The notes beneath the pieces are model-generated. The model was not told where the DNA came from. It saw only the letters and a list, made by a program, of their open reading frames with translations, and did not search any database. Shown piece after piece: positions 56,343 to 64,000 of a DNA stretch of 64,000 bases. Position 1 is the stretch's first letter, and every line of letters begins with the position of its first letter. Source of the stretch: Bilabrum cf. latius (lineage: Eukaryota > Bigyra: Bicosoecida > Bigyra > Bicosoecida); the NCBI GenBank assembly GCA_965178125.1, contig OZ237752.1, positions 558,001 through 622,000 of the forward strand, read 5' to 3'. Position numbers and translations under genes: made by a program.

Positions 56343-58664
56343 ATGATTGGTTCGCGTAAGCGGGGCAGAGAGGAAGCATTCGGTACGAAATCTAGTCATC
56401 CAAGTGAAGATGCTGGCGACGATGAGTTTGCGCACCTGTTCGACGAGGGTGACAGCCAAGATAAGGCAGGGATTGGACATGTTGCATCGACCGTGGGTGA
56501 TACATAGTTTTCAGATACGCAGGAAAGGACTGCTGGTGCCGATTCAGCGTCGTCTCGGGGTGGTATTTCCGAGGTGAGGGCAAGGAGATAGTCTAGAGCT
56601 AGCGATCAGGGCGCCATGTCGACGGATGATGCCACGAAACTGGTTTTGAACTTGATAGAGGCGCAACAAACCAACGAAAAGATGCGCGTGAAGCATGCCG
56701 GCGAGCCTCGCGAGTTTATGGAAAGCGAAGCGGAGCTCCAAGCTGCTGTTGGCACCGCCTCGGATCTGGCGGCGCAACCGGAGCACTTTGCCACCGCCGT
56801 TCGTGCCGGCCTTTGCGATGTTTTGCGATCGCTCTTGCGCCACGAGAACGAAGACATCGTTGCCGACACGCTCGAAATGCTCGAGGAGATGACCGAGACG
56901 GACGCGCTTGCGGAGCAGGTCGAGGGCGGCTCTGCACTCGTGGGCGGGCTGGAATCATCAGGGGCCTTGGCCGCAGTCGTGGAGGCTGGCATTTCTCTCG
57001 ATCTCGCCGCTCGCGCCCGGCCGCCTGCCCCCGCCCCCCGGAGCGATGCAGGCATCGCGGGCAAGGCCAGCAAGGTGAAGGTGCAGGAGCTCTCGGACCA
57101 GGCTGAGGCAAGGGTGGCGGCTTAGGAGGCTGCGGGGAGGGCGAGGGAGGGCCTAGGATCGGCGCTGTCTGTGCTTGGGCACGTGCTGGAGTTCAGGCCG
57201 GAGGCGGGTGACCTGCTCGCCACCAGCACGCCGCTCCTCGCGTGGCTGCTTGCTAGGCTCAGGGGTGCCACTGCCGGCCCTTCCGCGGCGGAGGATGACG
57301 AGTGCGACCACGACTCGGCAGAGCTGCTGGCAGTGCTGCTGGGATAGAGGGGCAGGGCGAGGCAGGTGCTGGGCACCAGGGCGGGAGCGTGGGGTCCCGC
57401 GGCGGCGGAACCGGGCGCCGCCGCGCAATCCGCGGAACGTGTCGTTGTGGCAGCTCCCGCGCTGCCGCACTCTGGCGTTGCCTCCGTCTTGCAGGCACCT
57501 ACAATGCCTAGTTCCGCAGGCGCTAGCGGCACCACGCAGCCGAAGGACGAGGCCGGCGGCATCGCCCTGGCAGGCAGCGACGGGGTGGAGGCCCTGTTGC
57601 TGGCAGCCAGCGGTGCCCTGCGGAGGGAGCCGGAGACCATGCCGCAGCAGGAGGCGATCGAGTGCGTCTTCGCGGCGGTGCGCGGCGCCCTTGCGGAACC
57701 GGCGTGCCGCGTGTTGTTCCGCAGGTACGAGGGCACGGAACTGCTGGTCCGCGTGGCCCAGCGGCAGGGCTATGCATCGCACTGCGCTGTTGCCGCGCTG
57801 GAGACCGCGCTGACCCAGGACTCTGAAGCCTGCATCGCGTGCGTGGAGGCGGGCGGGCTCAAGGTGCTTCCAGCGGTCGCGAGGGGCGCCGCGCGCGCTG
57901 TGACTCGGAGGCACACGGACGGGGAGACGGCGGACGAGGAGGAGAAGCAGGCGGCGGCGTGCCTGTCTTGGCTGCTGTAGCTGCTTCCCGGCGGCGCCAG
58001 GGACGCCCCGATGGCCAGACGGGCAGCCGCGCGGGCCGCAACTGCTGGGGCCATGGGTGCATCTGAGGGGGATGGGCCGGTTGCGTTCGGGCTGGAGCAG
58101 TCTCTGCGGCTGCGGGTGCTTGGCAAGATGCTGGAGGGGGACGGGCTGGTGCTCGCCAGGATGGTGGAGATGTACAGAGACTTGGGGGCGGCGGTGGCGC
58201 AGGCCGACAACAGGGTATTGTCTGGGCTGCAGGACGCCGGGGTGGGGGGTCCTGGGGGGTAGATTCTGGCTGTGGGCAGCGTGACAGTGGGTGCAGGTGC
58301 TGGTGCGGGAGCGGGTGCCGGAGCTGCATCGGGCTCGGTGGTGGTCTTGGAGGATCCCTCTCTTGAGGAGCATCGGTTTAGGCGTGATGCGGCGCTCAGG
58401 GATGCGGGTGTGACGTGGCTGATGCGGCTCGCGGAGGCGCTCGCTCGTTGTTCCCTGGGCGACAGGAGGTGCCGGAAGGTGGTGCTGGGCAGGATGCGGG
58501 AGCTTGGCGTGCCCTGCGGTGGGGTCAGCGCCTGCCTCGCGAGGGAGGCCGGAGAGGTGGCCAAACAGGAGGGTGGTGATAGTGGATCGTCGTAGGAGGT
58601 TAACGCGAAGAGGGCAGGAGAGCTTGTAGCGCTCGCGGAGGGATGGGCGGCAGTGTGCAGCTGA
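56343..58664 (+). CDS. CTNNBL1: Beta-catenin-like protein 1 (CTNNBL1), spliceosome-associated ARM-repeat protein
   Basis: 773 residues, longer than the ~560 of animal CTNNBL1. This protein belongs to the Prp19/CDC5L spliceosome complex. After a short NLS-like start (MIGSRKRGREEAFG) the CTNNBL1 N-terminal domain is clear: KLVLNLIEAQQTNEKMRVK, EPREFMESEAELQAA, LCDVLRSLLRHENEDIVAD and LEMLEEMTETDALAEQ. ARM-type helices follow (SAELLAVLLG, ECVFAAVRGAL, ALETALTQDSEACIACVEAGG, then RFRRDAALRDAGVTWLMRLAEA near the end). Seven TAGs occur, for example 57345-57347 within LLGQRGRARQVLG. Extra Ala/Gly-rich loops explain the length. The stop is TGA. Its presence fits a genome with active spliceosomal introns. 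Confidence 0.92.
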
Positions 58665-58795
58665 TGGTCTGACAGGTGTGGCTGCGATTGCATCGTTCTG
58701 GCAACACAAAAGCCACAAAGAAGGCGCAATCGAGAACAAGCAATTGCTACATTTTCGTTAAATGATAAATATTGGGTCGGAATCCCAGCAAATCG

Positions 58796-59595
58796 TCAGC
58801 TGCTGCCCTTTTCATCCCCGGCACCGCCAGCACTCCCTTCCTCTTCCTCGCCCGCAGCTGCTCCAGCCATGAGATCCACGTAGGCTTTCGCTCGTTCTAG
58901 CTCAGACAACAATTCATAAAACTGAGGCAGCGTGAGCTCGCAGAAGACAGGCTCTGCTTCGCCGGAGCCCTTGTCCAAGACCAGCTTGAGCTGCAAATAC
59001 GTAGCTCCCAGCCTCTTCACTTCGTCTGTGCTCACGGTGACACCAAAGTTCCAGCTTAGATCAATAAGGCTATTCACACTCAAACTCTAACTTCCCGCGG
59101 CGTGCGCAACATCGGAGGCTCTCGCGGCAAACACTTCGCCAACCTTTGCAGCGCCCGCGCTCGGCATGCCCAACGCTGCCAAGTCTTTTTGCACCGAATC
59201 CGCCGAGCAGCTGTGCTGGATGGCACCCTAAATAACGACAAGCAAAGAGCGTACAACATTCTTCATTGTGGACTCTTTGGCGCCTATCTTCCCAGACAAG
59301 TCCGAAGTTGCGGCAACGATATCTTGGCCCTGAGCACGACAGTCAAGGGAAGATTGGAACGCTTGAGGCGCTGTTATACATACATATGGTCTAAGTGAAT
59401 TGTTCTATGTTCTGAACTCACGCTGGGATCGTGCAAGAAGTCAAACACTAAATCAGCAATTTCTGCAGCCTGCTCAGTGGACAATTTCCCAAACAAATCA
59501 AGATCGTTTCCGAGTCGAGACTGCTCATCCGATGGGAGTGGATCACCACCTGTGAATGAGAAAGTTTCTGTCGCCAACCCTTCCGCTGCTGCCAT
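58796..59595 (-). CDS. COMMD7: COMM domain-containing protein 7 (COMMD7-like), 2 exons
   Basis: Exons complement(59422..59595) and complement(58796..59329), 235 residues. COMMD proteins form the Commander endosomal recycling complex and modulate NF-kB in animals. The HN-like N-terminal domain includes LSTEQAAEIADLVFDFLHDP, joined by splicing to GQDIVAATSDLSGKIG and VVRSLLVVIQ. The COMM domain is unmistakable: SLIDLSWNFGVTVS, ATYLQLKLVLDKG and LTLPQFYELLSELERAKAY. Two TAGs occur (complement 59228-59230 and 59087-59089). The second aligns, as I recall the human sequence, with a Gln just before the COMM domain. The start ATG 59595 gives MAAAEGLATETF; the frame is open upstream without another good ATG. 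The stop is TGA. Confidence 0.9.
59330..59421 (-). other. Intron of the COMMD7 gene
   Basis: A 92-nt intron with donor GTGAGT and acceptor GTGCTCAG. Phase 0 splicing gives a gap-free match to the expected length of the COMMD7 N-terminal domain. The intron contains TAA in the upstream frame. Confidence 0.85.
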
Positions 59596-59750
59596 TTCTA
59601 GTGCAGCTGAAGATTTTTTCGTGCGTGATCCAGGTTTCTGGGACTCTTCTTCATAAATTGTCGATGAAACGCCAAAGTTTCCTTTCTCCTTATTCAGGCG
59701 AAATATGGAATGATCCAAATAATTTCTGCCGCAGAACTGGTAACGTATCA

Positions 59751-62700
59751 ATGAAGATGGAGTGGCCAGCATTTGGTGCTGATGAAAAACCAGACATCGT
59801 TTGCACGCTTCGACCGCAGCGAAACGCGGCATTATTGCCGCAGCCGAGACAGATTTCGGGCCAGGTTGCAATTCACATCATTGATATGAAAATGAATAGC
59901 AGTGAATTTGAAAGGAATGGCTCATCTGCAGAATACGTCACGATCGAGAGGTGCTAGCCTGACCCACAAAGCGACGGTGGCAGCTTGAGTTGGCTTGACA
60001 GCTTGCCAAGGCTCCGAAGCTTGTGCTTGCAGTCGTGCGAGCCGGGTCATTTACCAGGAACATTTCTTGCAGCATCCAGCGGTCGCATATAGAAGCTTGC
60101 GCTTCGAGACTGCGTCCTCAAGGCAAGGCGATCGACTGACTTGCCAGCAGCAGCCACCCGCCGCCGTGGTGAATCTGGTGCTCAGGGAGAGGGAGAAGGG
60201 CCGGGCCATGAGGCTGGAATAGAGAGCGGTCTTAGTCGTCTTTCGTCGTTCGCGAGCCTGCTGCATCTTGATCTGTCCGGCAGTCCGGGCGCCTTTGGGC
60301 CGGGCGGCGCTGGCTTGCCGACCATGCCTCGACTAAGGACCCTCGTCGTGAAGCGGTGTGGCCTGCGGCAGGTGCCCGCCAGCATCCAAGCATGTGTTGA
60401 TCTGACCGACCTGTGCCTGGAGGACAACGAAATCCGGTCGCTGCCCGCATTCATGGGATCGATGCCAGCACTGCATCGGCTGGGGCTGGCTGGCAACTAT
60501 CTGGTCGTGAACGTGAGCGTGCATGATGAATACGAGGACGAGGACGATGGTGCACCAAATTTCAAGTCGTCATCTTCATCGTCATCGTCATCGTCATCGT
60601 CGTCATCATCGTCTTCAGCTTCGTCGTCGGCTGGGAGGGCCCGCGATGCGCGCGAACACGCCATCGACGAGTCTCCGCTGGACCTGCTGGCCCGCCTGCC
60701 GACACTGAGAGAGGTCTCTCTGCGCGGCAATGCGATGCGCGTGCACATCGACTCCGGAGCTGGAGAGCTGGACGTCGCGTGTGAGGGCCCCGCAGCGGAA
60801 GCCCTCGTCCAGTCTAGACTACCGATGGTGCAGCGACTGGACGGGGTGCAGCTGGGGGATCCCGCACAAGCACAGGACGCAGCTACTGCTACTGGGGGAT
60901 AGGGCGGGCAGCAGGATGGCGATAAAGTCCATCATGAGCACGATGGCGATGAAAAGACTCTCAGCAGCAATAGCCACAGCAGCAGCCTGGGTGTGAGCAG
61001 GGATAGCAGCGGTGGGTCTGCTCCTCCTGCCGATGGCAGGCAGCCACCGAGTGGCCGAATGCCTCCTCGGGCCTCTGCGCACGAAAAGACTCGTGAAATA
61101 CTGGATACTTTACACTCAAGCCATCAAGCCATGGAGACAAGTGGTTCCGAAAATGCTGAAGAACGGAACACCGGCATACATGCATAGCAGCAGGCCGGCT
61201 CCGCTCCGCAGGCAGGACGGGCTGGCGATGATACATCTGGATCGGCAGTTGGAGAGGGTGAGGTAATTTACACACTTATGATCTCAAGAGCTTGCACCAT
61301 ACGTATAGTGACCATATTGCGTATCGAGGCGCTGGGCACAGTCCATTGTCCTTCCTTTGTTCCCTGTCTCCCGCCGCAGCAGCAGCATCCACCACCGTCA
61401 AACGCACCAAGAGGCACTGGGGTGAGAGCGAGGATGCTCTGCTGACCGCAATCATAATGGGGCTAGCTGGGCACCCCGATGGATCAGGCGGGTACAGGCT
61501 TGATGGAGCCTCGGACCTCAAGCTGGCCCGGCTGGAGTGGCGCGAGGTGGCTGCTCGAGTGCCTGGTAGGTCGAGCAAGCAATGCAGGGAGCGGTGAGTG
61601 CAGCGCTCACTAGAGCGAGGTATCTTGCCTGGTACTATTCCACACTAATTCAAAGACGCTTTCTTCTCTCAGTGCACAAAAACCCACAAATGGTTGGGGA
61701 TCTTGCCCATTGCCTTGGCTGGCCATTCCTCGCAGCTGGATGAACCACCTGGACCCTCGCATTTCCAGGAGGCCATGGAGCCAGGAGGAGGACGAGATGA
61801 TCGAGTCACTGAGAGCCTAGCTGGGCAACAGATGGAAAGACATCGCGGCGCAGATGCCGGGGCGATCAGAAAACGCGGTGAAGAACAGGCACTACAGCAC
61901 GCTCAGGCGGAAAAGCAGGAGCTAGAACCGCAAGAAAGCCGCAGTGTCTTCAGACGACAGCGGGGCAGCCAGAGCGGCACTAAAACACCTGCCTGCGTCT
62001 AGTTCTGCTGGCACTGCGTCCGAGCTGCATGCAGTTGCGCTGTCGACCGCGAGCGCGTCCAACGGCGCGTCTGCCTTGGCAGCTGCATCCCGAGCTGTTG
62101 CCAATGGATTGCCAAGGCTGTAGGCACTGCCGCCTGACCAACAGTTCGCCAAGGTGGTCCGGTGCATTCCCGCGTCACATCCTTCCGGTGTGTCCACTTT
62201 GCATCTGGAGCTACCCGCGTGTGTTGAGACGTCCAGCATCGAGTGCATCCTCAGCCGGCTGAGTGTGGTGATCGACAGCGTCAGGCAGGACGCCGCCGCG
62301 GAGGGCATGCACCGTGGCGATGAGGTCGAGAATGGTGTGGCTGAGCCAGACACCAACATGACGGTCCTCTCTCTGGTGCCGAGAGACGAGCTCGCTAGCC
62401 ATCGCGGCCCACCCCATGCGGCGCACGATGGGCTCGCGGGGGTGACTGGACAAGACTCTGGGGGTGATTCTGGGCCTTCTGACGGCCATATGGGGCCGGG
62501 CGCTCACAGATCAAAGTAGAGTGGGCTGCAAGCCTGGAGGGGTATCGATCGAGCTGATGAGGATGTGGACGTGAGTCTGAGGCAGATGGGACGCAAGTCG
62601 GCCCGTAGGACCATGAGATCAAGCGCCGCCGACGGCGAAAGTGCCCAGTGGTCCCGGAAGCCGCACGCTGCAAGTTCTAGTACGAACGGCCCGGGGATAG

Positions 62701-63533
62701 GCTCTGACGCACACCCCAGTGATGGTGGCCCATCATCTCGGGCTGCGAAGAGGCCACGCCTGTAGGATGCTATGCTGCAGGGCAATGGCACTGGGTCTGT
62801 CAATGAACAGCAGCAGTAGTTTGGTGGCATGGCACTCCTCTCTCAGGTGGCTTAGTCGCGACTAGGGGCGCGCAGTGAAGCTGTCCGAATGCCTGCAGCC
62901 CGCAGTGCGGCGGCCTCGGCTGGGTCTTGGAATGAACGGACTGGGAATGGAGCGAGCACCGGAATGGACGGTGAGGGCGGCAGACAAGGCAGCACGGGTA
63001 CGTCTATGGCAGCCGGTGAGTCATTCGTCCAGGGGCTCAGTGGTCTTTCTTCGATGGGATCGCCCGTTGGGCCAGTACCTGGGTCCATGCCACTATAGCA
63101 GTATGCAATCGAGGGGAGCTCCATGTCGTCGCTGCCTTCTGCACCCAGTGCTGGCTCCAATGGGGGCGGTGGGTCTGTTGGCATGAGAAGGCATGTCGCA
63201 CGTTATGACGGTGCTAGTGCCAGTGCAAGTGCTTCTGGTGTGGATGGATCGGCTTCTTCGAATGCGGAGATCGCCAACGGACGCCGCACGGTGCGCTGGA
63301 AGCATGCACATGACACGGAGCAAGCTAGTGCTAGTGCTAGTGGCGGCACTTCTGATGCAGCTGGAGCGGGCCAAATATCGCAAGCAGGTATTGAACAGGA
63401 TGACGTTTTGCTCACCCTGGACACTTCGCACCCGGATGGACCGCGGTGGGTCCGCCTTGACGCGCTGGAAGGGGCTTCAGCCAAGGTTGTTGAGCAGGCA
63501 TCATTGCCCCAGGGGGATGCTCGGAATCAGTGA
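59751..63533 (+). CDS. LRR-MYB fusion protein (3 exons)
   Basis: Exons 59751..61257, 61380..61593 and 61736..63533, 1,172 residues. The N-terminal part has about six LRRs (LPRLRSLCLQSC, FASLLHLDLSGS, LVVKRCGLRQVPASI, LTDLCLEDNEIRSLP, LPTLREVSLRGNAM) and a capping MVQRLDGVQ, with a Ser run and linker. It is spliced in phase to two MYB repeats: RHWGESEDALLTAI...WREVAARVPGRSSKQCRERW, then RRPWSQEEDEMIESLRAQLG (Gln from TAG 61818-61820) with IAAQMPGRSENAVKNRHYS. A long Ser/Gly/Ala tail follows. Twelve TAGs occur, one in a CAG-CAG-CAG-TAG run (62817-62819). The MYB exon has no ATG of its own, and the LRR frame has no TGA/TAA before the donor, so one gene is the simplest model. Two genes remain possible. 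It is probably a nuclear DNA-binding protein. Confidence 0.75.
60566..60630 (+). repeat. TCATCG-type trinucleotide repeat encoding a Ser run
   Basis: Degenerate (TCN)n tract within the LRR-MYB coding frame giving about 20 Ser codons, between the LRR block and the linker to MYB. Confidence 0.8.
61258..61379 (+). other. Intron 1 of the LRR-MYB gene
   Basis: A 122-nt intron with donor GTGAGG and acceptor CCCTGTCTCCCGCCGCAG. One leftover G joins CA to give Ala and the frame continues into MYB repeat 1. The splice is inferred, since both flanks lack an independent homologue. Confidence 0.65.
61594..61735 (+). other. Intron 2 of the LRR-MYB gene
   Basis: A 142-nt intron with donor GTGAGT and acceptor CCATTCCTCGCAG. 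CG joins C to give Arg and produces QCRERWMNHLDP, the classic MYB R2-R3 junction, so the boundaries are secure. Confidence 0.9.
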
Positions 63534-63766
63534 GGAGCTGGTAGCTATAGACTGAGGTGATTGGGAGCATTAAAACTGCTAGTTGTCCAATGCACTACAA
63601 CATGATGACTACTGCACCATTGCTCATCACTTCCAGATGGGTGGAGGTGGGAAACCACCGCCACTCCGTGAAGTAAACATCAGACGACTAGAATGGCCAT
63701 CATGATGGGACACTCGTCACTGTAGCTCGCTAGTCTACCGTTTGGAATTTCGACATTTCAGCCATA

Positions 63767-64000
63767 ATGGCCCAAGAAACTGTCGAGGGCGACCCAGATA
63801 TTCTGATTGGCGCGGCAGCAAAAAGCGCGCCGTCATTGCGAGGGGCTTTTGAAGGCTTCTTAAAGCGTCGAAGAGATGCTGCCGAGTCCGACGCATCCGC
63901 TGCTCGTGGCAAAGCTGGGGCTAAAGTAAAACCATGGCAAAGAAAGCCAAAAGCAGGCGAATCTAAAGAAACAAAACCAAACAATGCTGTGAAAGGCCCA
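63767..64000 (+). CDS. Start of an unidentified basic protein (partial, runs off window)
   Basis: ATG 63767 opens a frame with no stop to the window edge, 78 codons. The start MAQETVEGDPDILIGAAAKS is followed by FEGFLKRRRDAAES and a Lys-rich stretch (KVKPWQRKPKAGESKE). The codon choice is more AT-rich than in most neighbours. No domain is visible yet; a basic N-terminal extension of a nuclear or ribosome-biogenesis protein would fit. It is preceded by about 230 bp of intergenic sequence. Confidence 0.55.
   Translation, partial: MAQETVEGDPDILIGAAAKSAPSLRGAFEGFLKRRRDAAESDASAARGKAGAKVKPWQRKPKAGESKETKPNNAVKGP

Noticed and set aside
57153-58739. Minus-strand frame of 528 codons opposite CTNNBL1
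   Set aside because: No domain and His/Arg/Pro-rich. The plus strand carries clear CTNNBL1 homology through the same region.
59556-59750. ATG 59556 as the start of the LRR-MYB gene
   Set aside because: It would overlap the first COMMD7 exon and adds an unrelated hydrophobic stretch. ATG 59751 gives a sensible N-terminus, although this is not proven.
1-64000. Interpreting the genes as a cluster of pseudogenes with premature stops
   Set aside because: All disruptions are TAG, never TAA or TGA, frames are preserved, and conserved catalytic residues and splice phases are intact.
1-64000. tRNA, rRNA, CRISPR or insertion sequences
   Set aside because: I looked for T-loop GTTCRANNC boxes in gaps, spaced repeats and terminal inverted repeats, and saw none that hold up. 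In particular, no suppressor tRNA-Gln(CUA) was found in this window.

Overview
This window is eukaryotic nuclear DNA, GC-rich and gene-dense, from a lineage with a changed genetic code. The eukaryotic assignment rests on the gene set: a TALE homeobox gene, a signal-peptide-peptidase-like protease, long-form tRNase Z, RRP7, CTNNBL1, COMMD7, a polycystin-1-like giant and MYB repeats. It also rests on seven short GT-AG introns. I cannot place the organism; a free-living protist or alga fits the content, but that is inference.

The central observation is that TAG is a sense codon for glutamine. Under the standard code nearly every gene here is shattered. Reading TAG through, the pieces join in one frame into full-length proteins. 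By my hand count there are about 135 in-frame TAGs in roughly 18,600 codons. TAG fills diagnostic Gln positions: homeodomain Gln44 of the TALE protein, the conserved LQD motif of the SPPL protease, and positions inside Gln runs and coiled coils. All 20 genes whose 3' end lies in the window end at TGA, and I found no in-frame TAA either as sense or as terminator.

Layout. 1-16.4 kb: partial acidic UIM-like protein (-), secreted Notum/pectin-acetylesterase (+), TALE homeobox (-, 3 exons), leucine-rich-repeat protein (+), RRP7 (-), basic disordered protein (+), PDZ/coiled-coil protein (+), YdcZ-family transporter (+), SPPL protease (+). 16.6-25.7 kb: carbonyl-reductase-like SDR (-), divergent with long-form tRNase Z (+), C-type-lectin-like receptor (-), membrane alpha/beta hydrolase (+), protein-kinase-like fragment. 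26.0-41.2 kb: one uninterrupted 5,084-codon gene with five FG-GAP beta-propellers, REJ-like region, GPS motif and polycystin-1-type membrane segments. 41.4-64 kb: ankyrin protein (-, 2 exons), a 2.1-kb stretch with only doubtful ORFs, a long coiled-coil protein (+), secreted propeller-like protein (-), 1,465-residue disordered protein (-), CTNNBL1 (+), COMMD7 (-, 2 exons), an LRR protein spliced in phase to MYB repeats (+, 3 exons), and the start of one more gene (+).

There is no operon logic. Genes are packed head-to-head and tail-to-tail, with as little as 12 bp between convergent stops and 21 bp between divergent ATGs. Functionally the set mixes RNA processing (RRP7, tRNase Z, CTNNBL1), transcription (TALE, LRR-MYB) and a surface/secretory group (PAE, SPPL, lectin receptor, polycystin-like giant, secreted propeller protein).
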